DNA of 64,000 bases from Serilophus lunatus (lineage: Eukaryota > Chordata > Aves > Passeriformes > Eurylaimidae), in the NCBI GenBank assembly GCA_013399895.1, contig VXBA01001020.1:437072-501071 (forward strand), given 5' to 3'. Of this stretch, positions 12,594 to 25,680 are shown in pieces; position 1 is the stretch's first letter; each line of letters starts with the position of its first letter. The position numbers were made by a program, and so were the translations under genes. Below the pieces are notes generated by a model, which was not told the origin of the DNA, did not search any database, and saw only the letters and a list, made by a program, of their open reading frames with translations.

Positions 12594-13347
12594 TCCTCTG
12601 TCTATATTAGAGACTTAGACTTAGGGACTGAGCAGAGCCACCAATGCAGCTCAACCAGAAAGGGGAGTAACTTGTAATAACTTCTAGGTGCAAAATTTTA
12701 GATTGGTGATGTGGGATTGAAGGATAGGCTGGTGTCAGCCATCCAGGCACTCACAGTCTCCCTCTCCAACATTACAGTGAGATACCTGTGTTCTCCTTAT
12801 TCACTAAAGGAGAATTTTCAGACAATATAAATAACTCATGATCACCTTTAGGAACCTCACAAGGATATGGAGCCAGTATGACTCATTACTAAATTACTCA
12901 GAGCCTTGATGGTCATTCTTAGTCTCATCCTCATTATATATTATGTCAAGTAGTTGGACATGTGTAAAGGAACAAGACTTCTCTCTCCATGGAATTACTT
13001 TCTTCCAGACCTGGAAAGAACAAAACATGAAAGAACAGCACTTAGCTAAATTATGCTATTACGAGCTTTATCAAACAGCTATCAATATATCCAGAACTAC
13101 ATCTCCTACATTCAGTCATCTGTTTCTTGGTGCTTTGCCTTGGTCAGAGCTCTACAGAGTTTTCTCTAAAGTCCTTGCACAAAAACACTTTAGGCTGCAT
13201 ATACAAAAACCAGTGAAGGAGGTCAAAGCTGTGTCCCAGAACTGTTTGATTCTGCAGTTCAGATGCTTTCCATAGGGATAAGCCCAGGGATAAATTTTCC
13301 ATGACTGTGGATCAAACACTGTAAGTTTTGATACTCAGAGAGGCAGA
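12594..13347. other. Unique non-coding DNA, no gene seen
   Basis: Unique AT-rich sequence between the microsatellite and a CR1 copy. A 110-codon plus-strand frame (12943-13275) resembles no known protein. Confidence 0.5.
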
Positions 13348-13692
13348 ACCATAGAATCATATGGTTTGGGTGGGAAGGGACCTTAAAGATCATCTAGTTC
13401 CACTTCCCCTGGCATGGTCAGGAACACCTTTCACTAGGTGTGCTCAAAGCCTCATCCAACCTGGCTTAAAACACTTTCAGGTATGGGGCATCTACAACTT
13501 CTCTGGACAACCTGTTCCAGCATCTCATCACCCTCACAGTAAAGAATTTCTTCCTAATATCAAATCTAAACCTTCTCTGTGTCAGTTGGAAGCTGTTCCC
13601 CCCTTGTTCTCTCATGACACACCCTTGCAAAAAGTCCATCTCCACCTCACTTCTAGACTTTTTAAGTACTGGAAGGTGCTATAAGGCCTCTA
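13348..13692 (-). mobile_element. CR1 LINE 3' end, reverse orientation
   Basis: This is a well-preserved, 5'-truncated CR1 copy read in reverse. Recognisable blocks in order are ATAGAATCATATGGTTTGGG (degenerate 3' repeat and tail), GGGACCTTAAAGATCATCTAG, CAACCTGGC, GGGGCATCTACAACTTCTC, 'caacctgttccagc', 'accctcacagtaaagaattt', 'ccttgttctctcatgac', and 'tactggaaggtgctataagg' at the 5' side. It covers roughly the last 340 bases of the element: the end of ORF2 and the 3' UTR. Severe 5' truncation is normal for CR1 retrotransposition. Open frames across it are chance readings of the antisense strand. Confidence 0.96.
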
Positions 13693-13944
13693 CCATGTGT
13701 GATCCAGGATTTGTACAAGAGAGGGAAAGAGCACAAAAGCAAGGACAGCTTCCCCATACACTACTGTTTTAAACCCTGAATTTGCCTTAAAAGAAAAACA
13801 TGGAATATCAGATGAACTTGACCCCTCCTCAGCCTGCAGGCTGCCTGCAATCGTTTATGTGCATTAGCAGTACCCACATAACGCTTGTCAGCTCTCTAGG
13901 TTACTTGTTTTCCTTCTTTTTCAACTTGCTTGAGATAAGAGAGT

Positions 13945-14052
13945 TGTTTTGTGTCTTGGTTTTGGTTGGTTGGTTGTTTTTTTGTTTGTTGGGTGTTTTG
14001 TTTGCTGAAAGGAGGTGAGATGGGAGGGGCTTTGGGGTATTTTTGGTTTTCA
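13945..14052. repeat. T/G-rich low-complexity stretch
   Basis: Irregular TTTG, GGTT and poly(T) units, including GGTTGGTTGGTT near 13964-13975. The plus-strand hydrophobic open frame overlapping it is a compositional artefact. Confidence 0.75.
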
Positions 14053-15928
14053 CCTTTTTTTATCTTCTGGTCTTTTCTACTGCCAGACTTTAGCTACTGA
14101 CCTATCTATTCATTTGTTTCTGTTTTCCTGATGAAGTAGCATGCAATGATAATTTGTTACTGGGAAGCTCATAATGACTTTTAATTGTGGTTCCTAATGC
14201 CACATGCTGTCATTTAAATCTCAATGGCTGTCAATTTCTAGTTCTCTTTCAGAGAAAATATGGCTCTTTCCCCCTTCAAACATCTGCATTAGCACTCAGT
14301 TTATGCTTGCCTCACTTGGGCAAAGTGAGTCACAAAATGTCAGCTCCTCAAATTATTAGCTTCTCTGACTTAGACCTAGTGGACAAAAAGAAACCATAAT
14401 CTATTCATTACTTTCAGTGGACACTCTGGATACACGAGAAACATCACAGACTCGAACAGATATGTCCTTGTAGATATACTGCTGATGTGATTTTGTTTGT
14501 CTGGAGAAGCCCAGCCTTTTAATTCTTGCTGTATTTTTTAGAAAGGAAAACACAATCGTCCAAGCAATTATTTTTGTGGGTACTTTCCTGAGCAGTGAGA
14601 TGGTCTGCTGCACTGAAGCCATTGAGTTTTTCATCCTTGTTACAATGGCTTTAAATTACCAGCAGTTTTTACTCCCTGGTGTTCACAGGATGGTGGGGAG
14701 GAGGAGAGATTCCTGGGAAAATCCCAGCAACAGCACAGTATATAATTGCAGTAAAGCTCTCACTTGAGACGTGTGGTACATTGAAATGGAATAAATGTGA
14801 TTGTTTTTTTAAAGGGCTGGGGGCACAGTGTCTGAAGTGGATAGGCCAGTCAGATCTGGAGGCAGACATGTTGGTTTCCCTTGAAAAGAGGTCAGCTGGC
14901 AAGGTGTGAGGGTGATGGGAGGATGGAACTAGTAAGCCTCATGGTCTCATCCTGGAAAGAAGGACATGAGGTGCCAAAGGACAATAGCTGTGTAGGCTGC
15001 ACAGGTACAGCAGAAGGAAATATTGGGAGTTTTTACTTTCCATTAGGAGCCAGCACAGAAGGAGGCATTCTTGCAAAGTGCTGACTCTTCCACCTACCTG
15101 CATGTCCAAAGGCTGATTACTATAATGTCAGTCAGGACTGTCTTGAAGTTTTGTAATATTGATAGTTCTCAGGAACTCCTGGACTCTTCTGCACTGGGAA
15201 ACCTAAGTCTTACAGCTTGAACTCCCATTGCTTCTCTTAGCTTGTCAACAACTACAGACTTGTAAGGTCCTATATGAATCAGGCTATATGAAAGGGAAAA
15301 AAACACAAAAGTCTGGAACAGTTGCATGTGGTCAGTCATCTCTGCTGCAGAAATGCTGCCAAAGGAACAGCCAGAAGAAACTGTGCTAGCAGAAGGTACT
15401 AAACTGTTTGCTTAGTTTTGTGTGCCAAAGCGAGATAATATCATTTTCCATATATTCTTTTTTTCTAAAGCTTAGGCTGAAACATAAAACATGACCTCAT
15501 TAGTAACTCTGGTTAAACAGAATAACAACCCAGCATGTGTCTAAATGCAAGAGATTTTCAGAGGAGCTGGGGGGGCTGAGGACTCATTTCTGAACAGAAG
15601 GGATTTGCATTTAGTTCCCAATGCTTTCCAGGTCTGGTTCCCCATGCTTTTCTTCATTAACTTGTTCATGTTGCGTTGTGGAGATAACATCTACACAAGT
15701 ATTAAAAATGTGGAAATCTGTATTTATTGTTGATTTTTGTCTCCAGTTGTTTCTACACCTTGACTGATTTCCTCCTTAAGTTCCTCTACTATCATTAGCC
15801 AGCACCATCAATCAGAGAACAGCGTCAGGGTATCAGTCTGTACAAGCAGCTGTCTGCTGTCAGAATTTTTTAATATCCTCATTATAGAAGGATGAAACCT
15901 TCTTCACTGAGCTATCAAAGACATGCTC

Positions 15929-15945
15929 TGTGTGTGTGTGTGTGT
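15929..15945. repeat. Short (TG)n microsatellite
   Basis: Eight and a half perfect TG units. Confidence 0.9.
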
Positions 15946-17712
15946 TATGGAGAAAAGTGACAGTAATTCTCCTCATCTCACAGCTCAAAAAGCTGTTAAA
16001 TATAGAGAGACTTCATCAATCTGTATTCTCATTGCATTCCAGTTCAACCTTAGTGGCGCTTTCTGATACTAAGTATGGGCTCTCACTTTCAATGGACTAC
16101 TTGTGCTTTGGTTTGGCTTAAAATTTTTTTTGCATTTATTAACAGGAACGAGGATAGAAGTGATGTATTGCACATGATGAAAAACTATTTTACTAAAAAC
16201 TGAGGTGTCTTCTAGCTTTGACAGTAATGCAGTCTGCTTTTACAGGTAAATGGGTGTAATCTGCAGGACCTAATATGATCATGAGCTGACTCCTCTGTAG
16301 CAAGAAACTTTTATCTTTTCCTTCTTCAGCTATGTTTGCCCTGACAATCACAGGCTGAAGCAATCTTCTGACAGCAGTCTTTTCTTGACAGCACAACAAT
16401 GCAGGTCCCTTCTGAATGGCCCAGGCCTTGCCTACTTAGTAATCGGGTCAGGGAGAGCCCTGATATGAAATGTGATGAGACTCAAGGCCATGTTTTGCCC
16501 CAGCCAACATGGAAAGCTGATGGCTCTTCCATACCAGCAAAACTGCATGGGAAAAGCATTAGCTATTTCCTGAAATCTTGCTGCTGTGGTGAGTAGAGAG
16601 GTGTGGGTCTAGCAGTGGTGCAATGCTTGCAGTTATAGCTCATTAAGTCAGAAGGTTTTGACACCTTGTGATTCTCTTGTGCTCTGTATGTAGAGTTAAC
16701 TGGAAAACTCAGTGTAGTTCCAGTGAGGTACATGGCGTAGTAGCAGCAGCCTCATTTGAGAGGCTCAGGGCTGAAGGAATGTCCTTCGCTCTGGAGGTGG
16801 GAATGCTCAGGTGATGACTGTGGCAGGCTGCTGTTACAGGGCTGTTCTTCCAGAGCCCGTGGCACAGATACACAGAGAGCCACAGTGATGGGCTCTGTCA
16901 GCACAGCTGACTCCTTACGCTCAAGCAGTTCAGTCCTGCAGCAGAGGAGAGTTCTGCATTTTCAAGAGGAGGAGGATATAGTTAAATTGGCAGGTGGAAA
17001 AGATGCCATAGGCTAGCTTCTGTGATCTAAGATACCCCAGCAGAGATTAGTGCAACATCTGCTTTGCTTGTCTTGCGCATACCTACATATTCATGCACAG
17101 CTTTCTGAACTCTCAGGAGATGACTAGTGAGATGTAAACCTCCTGCTTTAGCTGATGGGAGATGAAACATCTTTTCTCAGTTGTACTTTCATCTCCAAAG
17201 AGTTTTTCAGGCTTACAGGAAAAGATTGCTCTTTTAGAGGGTGCCCCTCTCCTCATCTATTTTCTGATAAATGCAAAGAGGAATAGGAAATTACCAAAAC
17301 CAAGCATATGCTAAGAACTGGGCTATCTGGGGAATAATACATCTCTGTACAGGCCCCACGAGATAATGCCACGTGAGTAAAGTAAGCACGAGGCAGTGAT
17401 GTACAGTCCTGGCAGGACATGGGCAGCTCTGCAGTAACAAAGGGTTACCAACACATCCAGTGAGGAGGGTGGAATGTGCTCTTCACTGAACTCAGGCCCT
17501 TTTCTCTAATGCCAGCTAAATGAAAAGAAGTACATGGATGGTATACTAGAACTGCCAGAGGAGTACATCCCATGTGACTAACAGCTTTCTAGAGGAAGGA
17601 TATAACACAGCTCCTCAGATGTGCTTGGGCAGCTCCTGGACTTCATGACTTAAAAGCCACAGGCTGCAAAAAGCCTGAGTTTGTTGCGTACTACACAGCA
17701 TTGTACAGTAGT

Positions 17713-17732
17713 ACAAGCTCTGCAGAGCTTGT
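17713..17732. repeat. Perfect 20-bp palindrome
   Basis: ACAAGCTCTGCAGAGCTTGT equals its own reverse complement with no spacer. It has PstI-like CTGCAG at its centre. Such a site could bind a homodimeric protein or be chance. Confidence 0.85.
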
Positions 17733-20700
17733 CTTGCAGAGAAGAAGAGAAAAAATGAAGGTCTTTCAAATGATCACTGCACATCCTATTCTCCAGGCTT
17801 GTTTTAACTAGCCCTTATCTAGATGGGAGGATCTTGCTCACATTTGCTTCATGTTCTAAGTATTGTCAGCATTACAAAGATCTGAGCAATTATTTGGGTA
17901 AATCCATCTTAGAATAACTTGAGGTTTTGATGTTGAAGATCATATCTCTTTGCTCCAGTCCTCAAAAGAAATCACAATACTACATGGCAAATCTCTTTGG
18001 GTATATCCCAGATTTGCTCTGCAGCTGGGAAAAGACAATTTTTTCCTCTGTTTCCTTCCTCTCCCTTTCTTTCTTGCAACAGGTGCCTTAAAATAATCAT
18101 CTCCATTCACCAACTCATTTGTTATTTGATCACTGACTTCTGTCTAACTGATGGGATTAGTGTGGTGAGCATATGCTGTACTTAGTTGGTCCTTTACTTT
18201 CTTACATTGCATCTTACCCCACGGATGGACCTGTGTTAAGGCAGAACACTCCAGAACCAGGTTTGACACACATGCTGTTAAGAGGAAATTTTTTTTTTCT
18301 TCTTTGCCACCCTTCTTCTCTACAGAAAATCAACATGTGTTTTCAAAAACAGTGTTCAGCTCACTGCTCCCTTGGCTCTGAAACACCACAGGTACAGCAA
18401 TCATTCTGGGGTTTGGGATTTGTGCTCTGGCAAAATAAAGACGAGCGGTTTTTAAAAAGGTTCAGTGCACTTGACAAAAAGTCAAGGGACAGCGTTCATT
18501 TATAATCATCTGGCAGGACAGAAATCGGTGGTTTTCTCATTTTCACTGCTCATTTTCACAAAAACTGGTGCATATGCTGTTTTACAACAGACACTCCAAT
18601 GTGCAGGACATGCAGAGAGGAGCAAACTTTTGCTTAAAAATGCTGTATTTAAGGTCTTTCAAAACTTGTGAACAGATATAAACAGATCCAGGGTTAACTG
18701 AAATATATGTTTTTCAGATTCCCTTCTTTCAATTGTAAGGGTTGTTTGTTTTTTTCTTAATATTTAGAGTTTTGTTCTCCGTTTTTTTCCCCTCACATTT
18801 CAATAGATACAGATATCAGTGGAGCATTTTCATAGGAATTAGAGTGTTAAATAGAGATGGCAATCTTAAACTTTTCACCTTTCTTCCTCAAGAATCTCTT
18901 CACAGTAGAGCAATTACAAGTTCTTAAACTCAAGGATTCACAGCAGCATTTTGTAGCAAACTTCTGACCACCATCACTCAAGGTACAGTACATACCAACC
19001 AGGTAGGCAGGACAAACCTACATTTCAACAGTTGAAGATGCAAAGCACTGCACACAGGAGGCATAAGCAGATGAGCAAACCACTCAAGCCAGGCCCATCA
19101 TTGAAATAATGACAAGCCAGGAGTTTGTGTCATCCTTCTTGTAACCCAGGCACAGGGCATGTGTTACAGCTTTTCTTTGTTTTCATCAATGGCAATATTT
19201 GGGGGTCATCTCAGTCTCCATCTCACCTCTCCTTGGCTTCTGCCTGTTCTTCACTGCTGAAGGAATAAGACTTGAGGCTACCGAGAGGATAGAAGTGTAC
19301 TCAGGAAAGAGAGGCATAGGGGGAAAAAGGGCACTTCTTCCTTAGAGATGACAACTGCTCAATACCACATAGGAATGTCGTAGAGCACAGTTGTAAGCGC
19401 TCCTAGGAGAGCTGACACAGAACCTACACCACCATGCTCAGGCCTCCTTGTGACCCTTTGCCCTGGGAATTTCACCCTGAGGGAGAGCTTTGCAAAAACC
19501 GAGCACTCGTTTAATCATCAAATTCAGGTCTTGGTCCGTTTCCAGTTGACCTGACTCACACCAGTTTCCGCAGTGCTGGATGCAGGCCTGAAGAAGCTAA
19601 CATGTCTCGGGGTTCCAAAATTCCAGTAACAAATACATAGGGCTTGCAGAGAAGTAAGCATCCAGAGCTGTGTTTGTAAGAACCAATATTTAACACTGAG
19701 AACATAAATACTTTATAAGTGTTGAACATAAATGATTGTTGTCATAAAGCTGGAATGGCACAGGGGCTTCATGCATCTTCGAAATGTTTTGACATAACAG
19801 CCTAAATGAGGATTTCATTAAGTTCTTGTGCTTTAAAAAGTACTCATAATTTTGGGGAAAATTCTTACTTGTTTTCTCCCCCTTTAATTGTAGTTCAACA
19901 AAGCAAAGGGACTAATCTCAGATAAAAGTAAAAACACTAGGATTAAAGTGCACTGCTGTTTATTTTTAAGGGCAGTGGGTTAATATGAGCACTCTATTGT
20001 TGATGTCAGCATCACAAGCTAAAGATAAACACTACTTTTCTGCACTTGCACCACATTTTCAGGGCATTATTCTTCATTAACAAGTATTTTCTTCTGCAAT
20101 GGAAAGGAATGACTTTGTCATAAGCTTATTGGCTACCAATCATAATCATTTTATGCCTGTTCTGTAAAATATTTCTTTTTATCACAACATTTGCTTTTAT
20201 TTCAGTGTAATTTTTATTTAATTTCCTTAGAGTCTGACTCTTTTTTACAATATAACTCTTCCTTTTTTTTTATCTTTTTTTTTTTTTTTGCAAAATAACT
20301 TCTTGTCTACTTTTTAAAGTATTCCTTTAAGAAATACATCAGCTGTATCCAGATATTCATGTCCTCCCATGAAAATTTCAGTATGTGATTTATGAATAGC
20401 ATGATTTTTTAAAAGAAGTGGAGAGGTTTAAAAGCACTGCAAGGGCATCTTTGCTTTTCATTTGAAAGGCCTTTCTGCAGACCACTGAGAAGCACATCCT
20501 ACAGCTGACAAAGGTTACATGCTTCTGAAGCTGTTGTGTAGAAAGTCACACAATAAAAGCTCTGGCATATATAATAACACGTAGCTGGTAATCTAAAAAT
20601 ATTTTCTTGCTGTCTTCTTCTTTTGATCTTGCAGGACAGTCTCTGAAATGTATTTGCCCTTGCTTATCTATGTTAAAATCCTATCTCCTGGATCTTAACT

Positions 20701-20948
20701 CATGTGCAAGGGTATATGCAGGTTGTAGCAAATATCCTTCGGCTTTTGCACCTAGTGCTCTTCAGATGAGAAGTCAGAACAAAAGTTTAGTTTTTTCATG
20801 CTTAGAAACACCACATAAAAAATAAAAGCATTAGAAATCAACCTGCCATATTAAGTGTACTAAACTACATACTCTTATAGAGTGGTTTATATACTCCTGT
20901 AAACATCTTTCAGCATGCAAATCCTGTATTTGCATGAATATACATAGC
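17733..20948. other. Unique AT-rich non-coding DNA, no gene seen
   Basis: Unique sequence with T-rich runs, notably 20261-20289. The 19.95-20.2 kb part is rich in TAAT and TTAT motifs and has few simple repeats. No exon or RNA gene is recognised. Confidence 0.55.
20261..20289. repeat. T-rich run
   Basis: Two poly(T) tracts separated by ATC. No retroelement body is recognised on either side. Confidence 0.85.
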
Positions 20949-21010
20949 TTACAGATTAGGATACAAAAAGAGGCTATTATGATCATCTAGTCCAGCCTTC
21001 AGCCGGAAAC
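20949..21010 (-). mobile_element. Ancient CR1-type LINE 3' tail
   Basis: ACAGATTAGGATACAAAAAG and GGCTATTATGATCATCTAG followed by TCCAGCCTTC correspond to the reversed 3' tail of an old CR1 subfamily ('...accattatgatcatctagtctgacctcc'). Only about 60 bases are convincing. Confidence 0.55.
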
Positions 21011-22089
21011 ACTTGTTTGCTTCAAGTATTTGTACTTGTCCCTTTGTATGTTCATATCTCTAGCCATCCCACAGTTGTTAAATTTTCTGAGCAAAAGTTC
21101 ATGCTTCCTCAAATTTTTCTATCCACCCACTTAGCTTTGAACATCTCTCTCTCCCTGGGAAAAACTGATCTGAACTCTTTGATCTTCCAAATTCTTCTTG
21201 TAGGACAGCAGACATCCAACTTGACCTGTACATGTCTGCATTTGCATGAGAATAAGTTTCCTTCTTCCTATGTATGTTTGAGAAGGAAAGCAGAGGAGTG
21301 AGCGACATAAATCTCAGCGCTGTTTTCCCGTTGCAAAGATGCCGTAGTAGCAAAGGTTCAAGATGTATTTGGTTGCAACTTCTATAAGCTGATACCTGAA
21401 ACACTCTCAAGATTTCTTTTGTCAGAATCAGAAATACTTCCAGTCTAAGACTGGCTTGTCAGTTTTTGTTTGTTTCTTTCATGAAAGGTAAGAGAAAGAT
21501 GTTTCAGCCTAAAACAGGTTGGGACACTGGGCATCAAAATAAATTAAGGAGAGTTTTTCTCGTCTCATTTATGCTTATTGAGAAAGCTGATATAGTAGGT
21601 CCATGTTTTAAACTAATCATATTACAAGATAATTCCACTGAGTAGCTCATCTTCAGCACCAACCTCACATTTTTAGAGCGCAGTGTAAACTTGAGCAAAG
21701 TCATACTGCTTTTCTCTGTCTTAATTTGCAGATATCAAAATAGCAATACTACAGGTAATGAATTCCAAGTTAATCAAATTGTTGTACCAATGAGCTTGGT
21801 AGTTCATCTTCAATTTCAAGTACATAATGTCATTTATGGTCAGCTGCTTAAAAAAGAAAGTCTTCTCTTCCTTAAAATTGTGGTCTATTTAGTTTTTGTG
21901 ATATGTGTCAAGGTGAGATTTGGAGGAGAAAAACTCACAGAAATTAAAGCTGAATAAAATTTATGCTCATTGGAGAAACAGACCCATTTAAAGGAGATTG
22001 TGTGCTTTCTGTTGCCTTTGAAGAAATATGTGAATCTTTTTGCTTTAGTGAAATATAATTTCACTGTTATTCTTTCCAGACTAAATATA

Positions 22090-22128
22090 TTAACCAGTTG
22101 TTTCATTAACTGGTTAAAAAAAAAAAAT
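22090..22128. repeat. Perfect hairpin (10-bp stem) followed by an A-run
   Basis: TTAACCAGTT at 22090-22099, loop GTTTCATT, then AACTGGTTAA at 22108-22117 and a run of 11 A. The stem contains AACCAGTT/AACTGGTT, which is Grainyhead-like. No transcript context is visible. Confidence 0.8.
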
Positions 22129-23771
22129 AAAATTGACATGATCGTACATCCTCAGAATTTTTGTGAGAAAGCATAAACCATGACATGAAATCAACTGCTT
22201 TACTGGAAGGAGAGGGGAACTAATCATGAATATACATTTAAATGTTTGTGCAAAGTTCTAGACGGTCTGCACAGAAGCTCAGAACATTTTCTTTTCATCT
22301 ACAGTGAAGGAGTCTGCCGAGTATTCACGAGAACTTTGTCTATTCCTGACTCTTTCCTGTAAGTACTTTGAGTTTAAATATCTACATCTCATAAAGGTGT
22401 CTACAGGCTTTCAAAGATTTCCAGTGAAGCCTCCACAGTGAAATATTCTTAGCCAGTGTAAAGTTTGTTATGAAACATGTAGCAGACCAGAATCAGGTTG
22501 ATCCACCCACTTGATCCAAGTAGGTTGAAATCTAAAAATACCACAGGCTGGTGAATGTCCAGAACTTAGTCTCTTCTGCAGTGCCAGTGTGAGGGACAGA
22601 TCCAGTCACCCACTTCAGTTAGCAGAAAAATTTTCCTCTGCTTAGACAGGCACAGGATTGGCCCCAGTGTGACTGATGTCCACAGCAAACAACAGCACTT
22701 GTAATGAACACACACTAGTGGAAAGTATTAGGTGCCACACCAGAAACACAGGCTGGGACAGAAAATGTCGGGTTTTGCAATGGGCTGTTCTAGTGCCTTA
22801 ACAAGAGCTTGTGCCCGCTGCATCAGACCATTCACTGGGGAGGGGAAGGGGGGTAGAAAATTGACCTGGGTGATGGATCTGTGGACTGCTGGTGTGTACA
22901 CTCATGTGTTGGAACCATCTGAGTGTTAACACATGGTCACCCTATCAGAGGTCTGTATATGAAAGTCAGCTGCTGGAGTGACAGAAGATTTTGTGCTGTT
23001 AGCGCACACTTCATTAAAATACCAGCTGAAATCCAACTCTGAAATCCCACAGTTTGTGTTAGTTGATAAAACTCAATTGCTTCCAATTACTGTAAGTATG
23101 GCTTTAAAATAATATTTTGCTGTAGTAAAGGTCCCCTTGTGATGGGGAATAGCTGGTGTTCTCAGCTGAAAATTTGGGAAAGAGTGTAAATATGTGGTAG
23201 GATGGGGAATATGATCATGACTATCTTTACCCCTGTACTCTAAATCTTCCAGCGACAGTACTGTTAAAAAAAAAATCAGGGATGCAATACTGAACAAGGG
23301 AAAGATTGAATGTTTTTGCCTCCAGTATTTAAATGAACTTGTTATGAAATAAAGAACTTTTTTTAATTCAAGAGGCAGTTTCACAATCTGGGGAGGAGAA
23401 CCTGTCACTGCTTTATATCATTTGAGTAGGCCTTAATCCTGCAGAGCACTTGTATGAAGATGAGACCTTTTTCTCGCTTTAATCCCCAGGTCTCATTCAT
23501 GTTCCTAGCGTTCAACTCCTGTTCAAGAGTATTGCAGGAGCAGGCCCTTATTAGCTATACTGAAATGTCTGCTATTGCACATTACTGTCAGTGTTCCTTC
23601 GATTGCATGCAGCCACGTTCTCAGTTAAAACGAGTTCATCCCTTCAAAGCACAGCCATAATGGAGATAGGCATTGCCGCTGGGTTTTTTCAGAGCAGCTT
23701 CACTATTCAGTGGGCAACCTTGTGCCTGAGATTGACCTTCATACAGGGGCAAAACCATGTTTCCCCCTGTT

Positions 23772-23803
23772 TTCTCTAAAAACTTGGGGAGGTTTTTAGA
23801 GAA
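23772..23803. repeat. Perfect hairpin, 12-bp stem and 8-nt loop
   Basis: TTCTCTAAAAAC at 23772-23783, loop TTGGGGAG, then its exact reverse complement GTTTTTAGAGAA at 23792-23803. Confidence 0.88.
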
Positions 23804-25444
23804 GGAAAAGCATATTGGCTCTTCTCCGCAGATTGTACACTCTTTGTTTTATTCTAAGACAGAAGGAAGAAACGCGATCAGGTTCCTCAAACTTGTATTT
23901 CTGAGCTACATAGTAGTATGGTTACAAATATTCATATAAGGTGTTCACAAAAAACACATAAATGCGTTTGTATATTGCTTTAGCTACAGGCTTCCATTCA
24001 TGACAAACCATTTTAAAAACATCATTGGATATCTTATGAAAGTTTAATAAGACTCTTTATTGACACAGTAGGAAATCTTTTCAGAAGATTTTCTTTTAGA
24101 TCAAAACTCTTTGGGCTTCTTGCTGAGAAGTGCAAGATACCCCCACAGTCCAAGCTGATCTCCAGTTGAAGAGAAAAATGGAAAAATCCAATGATGGAGA
24201 GATGGAGGCACTAAGTGAGTGCTTAGGCATTAATTGTTTTATTTTTATTCTGTTGATTCTGGTCAGAGCTTTAGACTTGAAGCAGCCCAGGTTTGCATGC
24301 CAGAGCATGAAAATGCCAGCAACCATCAGAATTATTTGCTGCGAAATAATAGAGCTCTATTGTGGAGCCTGCTGGATTCAGGAAGAGTGTTAAGTTACCT
24401 TTTGGTCCCTGCATTCTTCCACTATGCACTTTCTCTTTGGGAAGGTGATGAACCTGAGCATAGGTCCCATAAAAGACACCAGGCTGAGTCAGGCACCAAT
24501 GTACTGATGGAGGAGGTGTTGAAGTGTGTGATGTCTTTATGCCCCTCGGTTTTCTGAGGGCCACTCGGAGTTTGGTCATCTTCTTGTTTCACTGGCACTC
24601 AATTCAAATGGTACAAGTAGTGGGCTTTTGGCTCGCTTCACACTTACTCCACCAAACACGAGTAGAAGTCGTTTTGCTGTATGCAAAACCAGTACAATTT
24701 TGCTTTTTGCTCATAGGTCAGCCATAGGAATCTTGGGTTGGTGTATGTTTTTGTGATTTAATAGAGATCTGAATCAAGGGAATTAATTAGAAAGGAAGTG
24801 CTCTGCATAAGATGCATGGGACATGCTAAATTATCTCAGATGCTCATGAGTTTGTCAGAAATAACTCCCAGGACTTTGGGATTTTCTGGTTCTGTCGAGC
24901 TGGAAAGATTACAGGCACAGTCTTTGTTGCAGTATCTGAACATTTCCCCCTGCTGAAACCAGACGTGCACAGCAACAAAAAACAAAAGGAACTTTTCACA
25001 CCTCAAAATAGATTTAATTTGGGTTCAGTCAGAGTTTGGGGCAAAGGTTTGTGATCTTTCTCATTTTAATCAAAGAAGTTGGCTCATGCCCTCACAACTT
25101 TCATTGTCAGAGTAAGATCAGCGGAATTCACTTGCAGGTCCATTAAGCAAACAAAAGCACATTCCCTGCTGCCACCTCAGTTCATGCTTTGGCAAATTTT
25201 AGAAGATCCTTTTAAAAATAAATTCCTCTGAGTTCCAGGACCACTATTGCTGCAGCCTCAGTGGTTATCCATGTTTATATAAACAAAAACCACAACATAG
25301 TGTAGTTCATACATCCATCTTTAGCCACCACAATTCTTACTCTGAAACAAAACAGGAAAAAAAAAAGACAGAAAACTGCATTTTGATATCCTTTAAATCA
25401 GTATTGAAACCCTTCCAGAGTGTGAAAGTTATTCTGGCATCTTG

Positions 25445-25680
25445 CTGAAGGTTAACTTTAGCATTCTGGAAGGATTTCAATAGTAATGAAAAGGACAGTA
25501 AAGTGAGTAAAGCTATTTCAGAAGCATTCCTGAAGGATAATGCTGGCATGCTAGAGAGATTTCAACAGTAGGCTAGAGGGCAGCAAAATGATTTCTAAAG
25601 TATTCCTGAAGGAGAACTTTAATAATCTAGTAGTATTTAAAATAGTTCTGCTGTAGTGGTAAAACTATATGGCAAATGTC
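25445..25680. repeat. Diverged tandem repeat, three units of about 75-86 bp
   Basis: Units begin with TGAAGG at 25445, 25531 and 25606. Shared landmarks are 'GATTTCAATAG' versus 'GATTTCAACAG' and 'GCATTCCTGAAGGA' versus 'GTATTCCTGAAGGA', along with AGTAAA or GCAAAATGA type stretches. Copies are only moderately similar, so the duplication is old. A fourth, weaker unit may precede 25445. Confidence 0.65.

Larger units (their letters stand above)
13693..17712. other. Unique non-coding DNA, no gene seen
   Basis: About 4 kb of unique sequence. It includes a T/G-rich stretch at about 13945-14052 and a (TG)8.5 run at 15929-15945. Open frames are 108 codons or shorter and none matches a family I know. 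Confidence 0.55.
21011..25444. other. Unique AT-rich non-coding DNA, no gene seen
   Basis: About 4.4 kb of unique sequence with two short perfect inverted repeats (22090-22117 and 23772-23803) and an A-run at 22118-22128. The open frames (for example 21099-21410, 23073-23408 and 24130-24579) overlap on both strands and are unrecognised. Confidence 0.55.

Noticed and set aside
13361..13684. 107-codon plus-strand frame
   Set aside because: It is the antisense of a CR1 3' end.
23430..23460. Possible ancient repeat 'taatcctgcagagcac'
   Set aside because: Only about 16 bases resemble a common amniote repeat word, too little to support a call.
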